The translations under genes were made by a program, and so were the position numbers. From NCBI GenBank assembly GCA_015523575.1, contig WAJZ01000076.1:1-5977 (forward strand): a stretch of 5,977 bases of DNA, in the 5' to 3' direction. This DNA comes from Candidatus Hestiella acidicharens (GTDB lineage Archaea > Thermoproteota > Thermoprotei_A > Sulfolobales > Acidilobaceae). Every line of letters begins with the position of its first letter. The stretch's first letter is position 1. Shown here piece after piece: positions 1 through 5,155 of this stretch. Under the pieces are notes generated by a model. The model was not told where the DNA came from and made no database searches. It worked only from the letters and a program-made list of their open reading frames with translations.

Positions 1-62
1 ACTATGTCTGATATGGCCCTTTCTTCCTTCTTAATCCTACGCCTCCTCACCAAAACCTGCAC
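1..62 (-). CDS. N-terminus of an unidentified leftward gene (partial)
   Basis: Reading leftward from a GTG at 62-60, the frame stays open for 20 codons to the window edge and translates as MQVLVRRRRIKKEERAISDI. The stretch is strongly basic, as expected for a nucleic-acid or ribosome-binding protein, but it is too short to assign to a family. The start is supported by a strong TATA box at 87-96. The usual archaeal distance of about 26 nt from box centre to transcript start puts the start near position 65, so the mRNA would be leaderless or nearly so. The gene is divergent from aRF1. Only the N-terminus is present, and another in-frame start (GTG or TTG, about 4 codons in) cannot be excluded. 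Confidence 0.5.
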   Translation of the reverse strand, partial: MQVLVRRRRIKKEERAISDI

Positions 63-86
63 CTGTTTTTTAACTTATTAATTAAA

Positions 87-96
87 GATATATAAG
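87..96 (-). promoter_or_regulatory. TATA box for the leftward partial gene
   Basis: On the minus strand the sequence reads CTTATATATC, preceded by an A-rich run suited to a BRE. The predicted transcript start, about 26 nt from the box centre, lies within a few bases of the GTG at 62. This agrees with a leaderless transcript. Confidence 0.55.
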
Positions 97-135
97 TTTT
101 TTTGCCAAGTATTATGGTAGAGCTTGCAAAAACGT

Positions 136-203
136 GGCTTAAGCCCAGATTAAAGCTAGTGTGCTCCTACACAAGAATTCTTACTGTAAACCCCCGGTTA
201 ACA
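136..203. repeat. Cluster of palindromes in the divergent promoter region
   Basis: Three inverted repeats lie between the two divergent promoters. GGCTTAAGCC (136-145) and AAGAATTCTT (173-182) are perfect 10-bp palindromes. TGTAAAC (185-191) and GTTAACA (197-203) pair at 6 of 7 positions around CCCCG. They could be operators for the divergent genes, but no regulator is identified and some may be chance. I see no coding potential in 105-225. Confidence 0.4.
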
Positions 204-230
204 ATATAGAAGCATTCTAAGCATCTATTA

Positions 231-240
231 TTTATATATT
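231..240 (+). promoter_or_regulatory. TATA box for the aRF1 gene
   Basis: TTTATATATT is followed by more A/T. A start about 26 nt downstream falls near 262, on the palindrome CCCTAGGG (255-262), leaving a leader of about 16 nt. The G-rich sequence at 266-277 just before the ATG (GGGGGAGATGAT) partly matches the archaeal Shine-Dalgarno core GAGGTGAT, although its spacing to the ATG is very short. Confidence 0.6.
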
Positions 241-277
241 TAAATGAAGTATTACCCTAGGGTTCGGGGGAGATGAT

Positions 278-1387
278 ATGTCTGGTCTGGAAGAAAAGCT
301 ACTAATAGACAAGAAGCAGATGAAGATTGTGCTCAAGGAGCTCAAAAAATGGAATGCCCCTGCAACTGTGCTCCTGAGCCTTTATGTGCCCCCAGGAAGA
401 CCTATAGGAGATGTAATGAAGCTCCTAAGGGACGAACTTTCCATAAGCGATAATATAAAGCTGAAAAAAACAAGGCAATCAGTAAAGAGGGCAATCTCAG
501 CGGCCATAGACAGGGTTTCGATGATACAGAAAATCCCTCAAAACGGTCTCGTTGCTTTTTGTGGGGAAAATATGGAAAATGGGGACTTTATATGCTATAC
601 CTTCAGCCCGCCAGAAAAGGTTCCAGTTTTCTATTATAGAACCGATAAGAAGTTTATTGTAGATATACTCGAGGAAATGATAGAGAACGAAGACGTAGTA
701 GGTATAGTTATAGTAGAAAGGGATCAGGCAACGATAGGCATATTAAAGGGATCAAGGCTTGAGGTTTTGGATGAAGTAGAGGATTACATACCAGGAAAGC
801 ACATGATGGGTGGGCAAAGTCAGCGAAGGATGGATAGGATAATAGAGCAGATGGTCTATGACTTCCTTAAAAGGCTGGGCGAGAGGGTTTCAAGCTACTT
901 TCTTCCATACCTTGAGATGGGAAAACTTAAAGCCATTATAGTAGCAGGCCCTGGATATGCAAAAGAGAACTTTGTAAAGGGGGGTTTTCTAGACTATAGG
1001 ATACAGAGGCTGATAAGTAAGGAGCTCGTAGACGTGGCCTATCAAGGAGAGCAAGGCCTGAGAGAAGTCGTTTTAAAGGCAAGAGATATTGTCCAGTTTG
1101 CGATGTATAGAGACGCTAATGAAGCACTCGAGACCTTTAAGTCACACCTAGCAAAAAACACAGGCCTCGTAGTTTATGGAGAAGAAGACGTTATGAGGGC
1201 CTTGGAAATGGGAATGGTGTCCATTCTCTTGCTTCATGAAGAGGTGGAGGGATTAGAGGACTGGAAGGAGGAGGCAGAAAAGTATGGAACCAAGGTAATA
1301 GTCCTTCCAAGTACATTACCTGAAGCGGAGTGGATGTATAGGACCTTTGGTGGCGTTGCTGGTATTTTGAGGTATAAGATTTCCTAG
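278..1387 (+). CDS. prf1: Peptide chain release factor aRF1 (archaeal eRF1 homologue)
   Basis: This cytoplasmic protein enters the ribosomal A site at a stop codon and triggers hydrolysis of peptidyl-tRNA. At 369 residues it is a normal length for aRF1. The domain order is as expected: N-terminal stop-recognition domain (about 1-140), central domain with the catalytic GGQ at 178-180 in MMGGQSQRR, and a C-terminal domain (about 280-369) ending in FGGVAGILRYKIS. In the family the C-terminal domain contacts aEF1A and ABCE1. The recognition motifs differ from the textbook eRF1 forms. NIKS reads NIKL (59-62), YxCxxxF reads Y120-R-T122-D-K-K-F126, and the GTS loop aligns with A29-T30-V31. The conserved Glu before NIKS is kept as E53. 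The sequence is otherwise intact, so it is probably functional; GGQ separates it from Pelota, which lacks that motif. The ATG at 278 has a well-placed TATA box and ends a G-rich leader. The gene stands alone in its direction and ends in TAG. Confidence 0.95.
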   Translation: MSGLEEKLLIDKKQMKIVLKELKKWNAPATVLLSLYVPPGRPIGDVMKLLRDELSISDNIKLKKTRQSVKRAISAAIDRVSMIQKIPQNGLVAFCGENMENGDFICYTFSPPEKVPVFYYRTDKKFIVDILEEMIENEDVVGIVIVERDQATIGILKGSRLEVLDEVEDYIPGKHMMGGQSQRRMDRIIEQMVYDFLKRLGERVSSYFLPYLEMGKLKAIIVAGPGYAKENFVKGGFLDYRIQRLISKELVDVAYQGEQGLREVVLKARDIVQFAMYRDANEALETFKSHLAKNTGLVVYGEEDVMRALEMGMVSILLLHEEVEGLEDWKEEAEKYGTKVIVLPSTLPEAEWMYRTFGGVAGILRYKIS

Positions 1388-1389
1388 CC

Positions 1390-1408
1390 AGCGTACCTTT
1401 TTCACGCT
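1390..1408 (+). terminator. Possible terminator after aRF1
   Basis: A short inverted repeat (AGCGT at 1390-1394, ACGCT at 1404-1408) encloses a loop with a T5 run (1398-1402), directly after the TAG stop. Archaeal termination depends mainly on T-rich tracts, so the T run is the better evidence. The stem has only 5 bp and may be incidental. The rest of the convergent spacer, up to 1551, holds no convincing gene. Confidence 0.35.
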
Positions 1409-1551
1409 AAAGTGTAAGGATCATGAGTAGGGTTTCATTAGGAAATCATTAATGCGTATAGCTACAATAGCTCCCGATAAAGAAGTGGCTTATTCTAATC
1501 CCGTTTGTCCACAAGGTGAAGCATCCATTAATGTGAAATATGCTTTTAATA

Positions 1552-2082
1552 TCAATCCTCTGAATTTATCTTCTTTACCCTCTCAACCCCACCTATTTCA
1601 TTGATATAATCAACAACTGAAGGCGTGACAAGCCTTTTCCACCTATCATCACCCTTCGACATGAGTTGCCTTATCACCTCCCCCCTCCAATCATTCCTGT
1701 TAAACCTTGGTGGAATTATGACTTCTGTACCTGCGTCAGAAAAAGCCTTGCTTATAACAGGGTTCCTAGTTAGTATTGCCTTAACCTTTGGTATGTATGA
1801 AAGCACGTAGTATGCACACCCAATACTTATCTCCAGCGTTGGTATCGTTGCAGTAATTATCCTATCTAACCCTATTCCTGAGTCTTTTAGTGAAAGCCTG
1901 ACCATCTCTATTCTCTCCCCTGCAGTGAAAGGGTTCCTCGGGGTATAGTTTTCGGAGGCCATACCAATAAGTATAGCTACCTCATCAAAGCCTTGGTCAA
2001 ACGACCACTTGACCAAACTTAAGTGGCCTAGATGAAACGGCTGAAACCTTCCATATATTAGTGCTCTGTTAGCCAAAGGCAT
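1552..2082 (-). CDS. nadM: Nicotinamide-nucleotide adenylyltransferase (archaeal NMNAT)
   Basis: The enzyme joins NMN and ATP to give NAD and diphosphate, the central step of NAD synthesis, in the cytoplasm. The 176-residue protein matches archaeal NMNATs along its whole length. Near the N-terminus is the nucleotidyltransferase signature GRFQPFHLGH (11-20), with the HxGH box H17-L-G-H20 that binds ATP phosphates. NPFTAGERIEM (50-60) is typical of the archaeal family. The block WRGEVIRQLM (132-141) stands in the position of the ISxxxxR-type motif, with R138 as the conserved arginine. The C-terminus (DYINEIGGVERVKKI) is also family-like. Some archaeal relatives also accept other pyridine mononucleotides. 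The start at 2082 puts the HxGH region at its usual depth. A TATA box at 2113-2120 predicts a leader of about 8 nt, so a nearby GGTGG may not act as a ribosome-binding site. The gene is convergent with aRF1, divergent from the peptidase gene, and ends in TGA. Confidence 0.95.
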   Translation of the reverse strand: MPLANRALIYGRFQPFHLGHLSLVKWSFDQGFDEVAILIGMASENYTPRNPFTAGERIEMVRLSLKDSGIGLDRIITATIPTLEISIGCAYYVLSYIPKVKAILTRNPVISKAFSDAGTEVIIPPRFNRNDWRGEVIRQLMSKGDDRWKRLVTPSVVDYINEIGGVERVKKINSED

Positions 2083-2112
2083 TCCACCATGGCTTATTGG
2101 CTTTATTGAAGG

Positions 2113-2120
2113 TTAAAAAT
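2113..2120 (-). promoter_or_regulatory. TATA box for nadM, possibly shared with the divergent gene
   Basis: The minus strand reads ATTTTTAA. The predicted transcript start, about 26 nt away, is near 2090, just upstream of the nadM ATG at 2082. In the forward direction the same bases (TTAAAAAT) would predict a start near 2143, giving the peptidase gene a 12-nt leader. One element might therefore serve both genes. Confidence 0.45.
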
Positions 2121-2132
2121 GTAAATCATAAG

Positions 2133-2140
2133 TTTTAATA
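2133..2140 (+). promoter_or_regulatory. Alternative TATA box for the M50 peptidase gene
   Basis: TTTTAATA is the strongest TATA-like match just before the peptidase gene. Its predicted transcript start (about 2162) lies inside the reading frame that begins at ATG 2155. If this is the real promoter, translation would start later, for example at the in-frame TTG at 2173 or the ATG at 2206. The start of that gene is therefore uncertain. Confidence 0.35.
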
Positions 2141-2154
2141 TCTCTCTATGCATA

Positions 2155-2754
2155 ATGCCAAAGGGATCTAGGTTGAAGAGGTATTCATGGAGGTCTACCC
2201 TCTTTATGGAAATAGGTGAGCCACTATCTTGGCCTTTGGGAATACTCTCTATTATAGTGGCTTTGGCCGGTTTTCAGCTTCTCGATATAGGCTTCTATTC
2301 ATCTCCCATATTTATTGGTATTTTAATCGGGTTCATCTCCCATGAATACATGCATAGGTACGTCTCGAGGAAATACCATATGGCCTCTATATACACGGCA
2401 AACGTTTTAGGCGTAGTAGTGACGCTTGTTTCATCTTTGCTTCCAATAAAGCTTCTAATGCCAGGTTATGTTAGGACTTGGACCTTGGGACCTGCCAGCA
2501 GGAAGGGGGTGCTCTACTCAGTCGCCTCAGGCCCTATGATAAACATAGCAATAGCAGCCGTTTTATTCGCTTTTTCACTATTTTATCAGCCTTATTCCTT
2601 CTTTTTGAGGGGTGTAGCTTGGATAAATGCATACCTTTCGCTATTTAACCTAATACCGATACCTCCACTTGATGGTGAGAAGATAATAAGGCTTGACTTA
2701 ATGCTATGGGTTATAATGTTTGTGATTTCCTTAGTATTTGTATTGATCCTCTAG
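2155..2754 (+). CDS. Membrane zinc metallopeptidase, M50 / site-2 protease family
   Basis: This is a small integral-membrane peptidase of the type that cuts substrates within the membrane (regulated intramembrane proteolysis). The zinc motif HExxH is H63-E64-Y-M-H67 at the end of a hydrophobic segment. The third ligand is D173 in NLIPIPPLDG (165-174), the hallmark second motif of the family. Hydrophobic segments lie at roughly 26-46, 50-62, 84-102, 126-144, 148-166 and 182-199. The N-terminus is basic (about residues 3-13) and no signal peptide is evident. At 199 residues it is close to a bare catalytic core with no PDZ or CBS domain. Its substrate cannot be inferred, and no anti-sigma-like or membrane transcription factor lies nearby. 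The start is uncertain: ATG 2155, TTG 2173 and ATG 2206 all keep both motifs. It ends with tandem stops TAG-TAA, 47 bp before the next gene. Confidence 0.9.
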   Translation: MPKGSRLKRYSWRSTLFMEIGEPLSWPLGILSIIVALAGFQLLDIGFYSSPIFIGILIGFISHEYMHRYVSRKYHMASIYTANVLGVVVTLVSSLLPIKLLMPGYVRTWTLGPASRKGVLYSVASGPMINIAIAAVLFAFSLFYQPYSFFLRGVAWINAYLSLFNLIPIPPLDGEKIIRLDLMLWVIMFVISLVFVLIL

Positions 2755-2801
2755 TAAGCGTATTAATTCCCTCTTTTGCAATTGATGTAGGGGTTTAAAA
2801 G

Positions 2802-3080
2802 GTGGGCGAAGAAAGGCAAGATGCTAAAAAGAGGTGGGTAGTGAAGATAGTTAAGAGCGCGAAGAAAAACCACAAGATATGTCCATACCTTGATAGGAGA
2901 ACGAACCAATGCTTTTTAATGCTCACTATGAAGAACCAACAAGGCAAGTGTGATAGGGAGGGTAAGTTTGATGGCTGTCCTGTTTTCTTGGAGTTCTTAG
3001 ATAAGGTCTACGATAGCTACCATGAAAAGGGGAAGAACCCGCCCAGCGACTTCCAAGACGTTGTCAATACCGTTGTGTAG
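2802..3080 (+). CDS. Small four-cysteine protein of unknown function
   Basis: This is a soluble 92-residue protein that I do not recognise. A lysine-rich N-terminus (about 1-24) is followed by a four-cysteine core, C27-x9-C37-x12-C50-x8-C59, in which the outer cysteines are each followed by proline (ICPYL, GCPVF). A charged helical tail follows. Four cysteines in two pairs suggest a structural zinc site or an iron-sulfur cluster, but the spacing fits no common zinc-ribbon (CxxC) that I know, and disulphides are possible in a thermophile. The GTG at 2802 is the first possible in-frame start, because TAA lies two codons upstream. It lacks a clear ribosome-binding site. The gene follows the peptidase gene by 47 bp and may be co-transcribed. 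A pyrimidine tract (CCCTCTTTT, 2769-2777) and a weak TATA-like TATTAATT (2761-2768) also allow a separate transcript. It ends in TAG. Confidence 0.75.
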   Translation: MGEERQDAKKRWVVKIVKSAKKNHKICPYLDRRTNQCFLMLTMKNQQGKCDREGKFDGCPVFLEFLDKVYDSYHEKGKNPPSDFQDVVNTVV

Positions 3081-3184
3081 CTTCCTTTAATAGGTCTTCC
3101 ATTTTATCTTCAAGGAACCTATTATAAACTTGTTATAAAAACGTGGCTATGTTTTTAAGGGTATATAGGTATAAAGAGGTAAAC

Positions 3185-3191
3185 TATAAAA
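3185..3191 (+). promoter_or_regulatory. Likely TATA box for the small helical protein gene
   Basis: TATAAAA, preceded by A-rich GTAAAC, predicts a start near 3214 and a leader of about 27 nt that contains the AAGGAG ribosome-binding site. Other TATA-like elements lie upstream (3121-3129, 3134-3140, 3162-3167, 3170-3175), so the choice is provisional. Confidence 0.45.
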
Positions 3192-3225
3192 CTGAGACGA
3201 CCTAAGATAAATATGACGTTTTAAG

Positions 3226-3231
3226 AAGGAG
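3226..3231 (+). promoter_or_regulatory. Ribosome-binding site that decides the start at 3241
   Basis: AAGGAG lies 9 nt before the ATG at 3241, but only 3 nt before an in-frame TTG at 3235. The spacing and the codon type favour the ATG. Confidence 0.5.
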
Positions 3232-3240
3232 CTGTTGGTC

Positions 3241-3576
3241 ATGATTAACAGGCGTTCAGCAAAAGGGCCGGAGGATCTGGTGGATGAGACAATGAAAAGG
3301 ATAACGTGGGGACTTTATATAATGCTTAATAGCACGTCATACGCCAAATATAAGAAGCCATTTAAGACTTTGTTTTTCGATAGCCCCCTGGACGCCTTTA
3401 ACTTAATAAAGGATTCTTCTTCATCAAACTCTGCAAGGGCGTTGTTTAAGGTGTTGGCAAGGGAGTTGGGCTTTGAGCAACCAAAGATAGACTATTTGGT
3501 AGAATCCTTAGAGAGGGGTGATGACAGTAAGTTTAGGGAAGAACTGGAAAAAATATATAAGGTAAAGAGAAAATAA
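3241..3576 (+). CDS. Small helical protein next to the KaiC-like gene, function unknown
   Basis: This is a soluble, mostly helical protein of 111 residues with no signal peptide, membrane segment or recognised catalytic motif. Its apparent parts are a basic N-terminus, a helix at about 11-30 (EDLVDETMKRITWGLYIML), a turn at 31-48, helices at about 49-58 and 64-77 (ARALFKVLARELGF) separated by a Ser/Asn-rich linker (59-63), and a charged tail ending KVKRK. The pattern of a helix, a loop and then an A-x-x-L-F/I-x-x-L-A-x-E-L-G helix faintly recalls the small helical domains reported with archaeal KaiC homologues (NitrOD5-like). I offer that only as an idea, because I cannot align it. It sits 31 bp upstream of the KaiC-like ATPase gene in the same direction, which makes a functional link plausible. 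A promoter for that gene lies within its last codons, and it ends in TAA followed by a T-tract. Confidence 0.75.
   Translation: MINRRSAKGPEDLVDETMKRITWGLYIMLNSTSYAKYKKPFKTLFFDSPLDAFNLIKDSSSSNSARALFKVLARELGFEQPKIDYLVESLERGDDSKFREELEKIYKVKRK
3553..3560 (+). promoter_or_regulatory. Internal TATA box for the KaiC-like gene
   Basis: ATATATAA, preceded by an A run, overlaps the codons of the upstream gene near its C-terminus. The predicted start near 3582 gives a leader of about 26 nt that carries the TGAGGT site at 3597-3602. The ATPase can thus be transcribed independently of the upstream gene. Confidence 0.5.
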
Positions 3577-3580
3577 AAGC

Positions 3581-3590
3581 TTTTTTTCTT
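3581..3590 (+). terminator. T-tract terminator after the small helical protein gene
   Basis: TTTTTTTCTT begins 4 nt after the TAA stop. Runs of T without a strong hairpin are the usual archaeal intrinsic termination signal. Together with the internal promoter it suggests the two genes are at least partly separate transcripts. Confidence 0.55.
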
Positions 3591-3596
3591 GCAATG

Positions 3597-3602
3597 TGAG
3601 GT
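3597..3602 (+). promoter_or_regulatory. Shine-Dalgarno site fixing the GTG start at 3608
   Basis: TGAGGT is a perfect match to the archaeal anti-Shine-Dalgarno core and lies 5 nt before the GTG. It supports GTG 3608 over the in-frame ATG at 3641 (residue 12). Confidence 0.7.
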
Positions 3603-3607
3603 TATAG

Positions 3608-4984
3608 GTGGAAGAGAGGTGGTTTAAAATCAAAAGAATAATGCTGGGAATAAAGGGGCTCGACGAACTTTTCAAAGGGATATACAAGGGTTCAATAATC
3701 CTCCTCGCCGGCAACCCTGGAACTGGGAAGACAACGATGGCAGCGAAGTTCATATATGAAGGGGCAAAAATGGGGGAGAAGGGGATTTACGTAAGCTTCG
3801 TAGAAACTAAGGAGGACTTCTACAGGAACATGAAGGACCTAGGCATGGACTTCTCCTCCTTGGAAGAAGAGGGGGGCTTCGCATTTATGGAAGGGATAAC
3901 AGTTAGCAGCGTTGAAGCCCTCTCAGAGTTCTTGGAAGAGGTAATAAGGGAGATGGGGGAGTTTGGGGCGGACAGGATAGCAATAGATTCAATATCTGCA
4001 GTGCTCCAGATGGGCTCCCAGGAAATATCTAAGGTAAGGGAGATGATGCACAACTTCTTCTACAGGGGGGCAAAGGTAAGGGGGGTTACCACAATACTCA
4101 TAGAGGAGCTCCCCTATGGCGAGGTGAGCGTAGGCTATGGTATAGAGGAGTTCATAGTTGATGGGGTAATAATACTTAAGGCAAGGATAATCAAGGGGAA
4201 GATATATAGATACATGGAGATAAGGAAGATGAGGGGGAATGAAGTAAAGTATGGTGAGATACCATTTATAATAATTCCTGGCGACGCCGTTGGAATAATC
4301 AAGCCAGAAGGAATATCTGAAATACCCTCGGGCGTCTACCCAGAGAAAAGCATAAAGGTAAGGATAGAGGATAAGGAAATATCAATACCTATAGGTTCAC
4401 AGAACCTGCTCATATTCCATCCCATGATAGATCCACTCCCAGTATTTACATGGCTGGGGCTAAGAAACTTTTCTCAATATGGATACAGGATATTTTGTGA
4501 GAGCTTTACTCATAACAAGAGAACTGTAGAGGACAGGATCAAGCTCTGCCTCGATAGAGGAGACATAGCATCGGGACCTGAAATAAAGATCTTTCAAATC
4601 AACCCTACAGCATATACGCTTGATGAAATATACTATTTAACTGATCTAGAGGAAAGAAATGTAAAGCCTGACATAGCAGTTGTCAACGGCATAGAGATAC
4701 TGCAAGAGCTTAGCGACCCAAAGGAGTACCTTAACATACAATACAACAAGTTGCTGAGGAGGATGAATAGGAAAATAACAGGCTTCTATTTAATTAAGCA
4801 TCCACTAAACAAAATAGAGAAGATACCTCTAATAAACTTCTATGACAACGTATTCATCTTTAGGCCATACTTGAAGGGTGGGGTAAGGTATATAGGGATA
4901 AGCCCCTATAGGATCATCCTTAACACAAGGCAGAGGTATGAAGTGTTTATTAAAGCAGACACCCTTGAAAGGTGCGAGCTCTAA
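3608..4984 (+). CDS. KaiC/RAD55-like RecA-fold ATPase with a degenerate second lobe
   Basis: This 458-residue cytoplasmic protein has an N-terminal RecA/KaiC ATPase domain (about 11-240). It opens with the family-like GIKGLDELFKGIYKGSIILLA, followed by Walker A GNPGTGKTT (35-43). Strand 2 is IYVSFVETKED (60-70), holding one of the usual two catalytic glutamates (E66; V65 replaces the other). Walker B is DRIAIDSIS with D127, and the domain closes with RYMEIRKMRG (201-210). Residues about 241-458 look like a second lobe that has lost nucleotide binding. LLIFHPMIDPLP (267-278) sits where Walker A should be, PDIAVVNGIEIL (354-365) matches the Walker B strand but has N360 for Asp, ITGFYLIKHP (390-399) matches VTTILIEELP (160-169), and YDNVFIFRPYLKGGVRYIGI (412-431) matches VDGVIILKARIIKGKIYRYM (184-203). 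Archaeal KaiC homologues are thought to act in signalling; the role here is unknown. RadA-type recombinase is unlikely, because no HhH DNA-binding N-terminus is present. Ends in TAA. Confidence 0.88.
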   Translation: MEERWFKIKRIMLGIKGLDELFKGIYKGSIILLAGNPGTGKTTMAAKFIYEGAKMGEKGIYVSFVETKEDFYRNMKDLGMDFSSLEEEGGFAFMEGITVSSVEALSEFLEEVIREMGEFGADRIAIDSISAVLQMGSQEISKVREMMHNFFYRGAKVRGVTTILIEELPYGEVSVGYGIEEFIVDGVIILKARIIKGKIYRYMEIRKMRGNEVKYGEIPFIIIPGDAVGIIKPEGISEIPSGVYPEKSIKVRIEDKEISIPIGSQNLLIFHPMIDPLPVFTWLGLRNFSQYGYRIFCESFTHNKRTVEDRIKLCLDRGDIASGPEIKIFQINPTAYTLDEIYYLTDLEERNVKPDIAVVNGIEILQELSDPKEYLNIQYNKLLRRMNRKITGFYLIKHPLNKIEKIPLINFYDNVFIFRPYLKGGVRYIGISPYRIILNTRQRYEVFIKADTLERCEL

Positions 4985-5024
4985 AACAATAAAGCTAATT
5001 TCCTCTGCTATGCACAGAAAACTT

Positions 5025-5107
5025 GCCCGCAACCTCTTGCCCGGCGGCGCTGGACCAACAGGGAAATGGTTCCCAGTGTGAAGATCCAGCCTCAGGTTGC
5101 GGGCACA
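5025..5107 (+). ncRNA. Candidate structured RNA, possibly H/ACA-type guide
   Basis: An 11-bp perfect stem (GCCCGCAACCT at 5025-5035 with AGGTTGCGGGC at 5094-5104) encloses a second stem (GCTGGA 5049-5054 with TCCAGC 5085-5090) and an apical hairpin (GGGAA 5061-5065 with TTCCC 5070-5074, loop ATGG). By my count the 80 nt are about 65% G+C inside an A/T-rich spacer, which in hyperthermophiles marks structured RNA. ACA (5105-5107) follows the basal stem directly, and 14 nt separate it from the inner stem, the spacing expected for H/ACA pseudouridylation guides. Against this, the 5' side of the pocket is long (13 nt), I see no canonical kink-turn, and I found no target. A minus-strand RNA is also possible, because a promoter-like palindrome lies to the right and AGTTTTCT follows the stem in that direction. 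No reading frame across it looks like protein. Confidence 0.4.
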
Positions 5108-5155
5108 CCTTATGGCTGCATCGCAACAATCGTTTAGGGGGAATATAATGCACAA

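Noticed and set aside
1388..1551. Box C/D guide RNA in the convergent spacer
   Set aside because: CTGA occurs at 1558-1561, but no RTGATGA box C lies at a suitable distance.
1625..1810. Plus-strand frame of 61 codons within nadM
   Set aside because: Antisense shadow of the clear nadM gene, with no promoter or ribosome-binding site.
3508..4053. Two minus-strand frames (81 and 77 codons)
   Set aside because: Antisense shadows of the small helical protein and KaiC-like genes.
3608..4984. Assignment as the recombinase RadA
   Set aside because: It lacks the N-terminal helix-hairpin-helix domain, and its extra C-terminal half and KMRG motif fit KaiC/RAD55-like proteins.
5025..5110. Could the hairpin be a tRNA, 5S rRNA, SRP RNA or RNase P RNA?
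   Set aside because: There is no T-arm or anticodon arm before the 3' strand, the element is too short for the others, and the conserved SRP and RNase P cores are not visible.
4829..5155. Minus-strand frame of 108 codons
   Set aside because: It overlaps the ATPase C-terminus in antisense and runs through the G+C-rich hairpin; composition is not protein-like and no start signal is seen.
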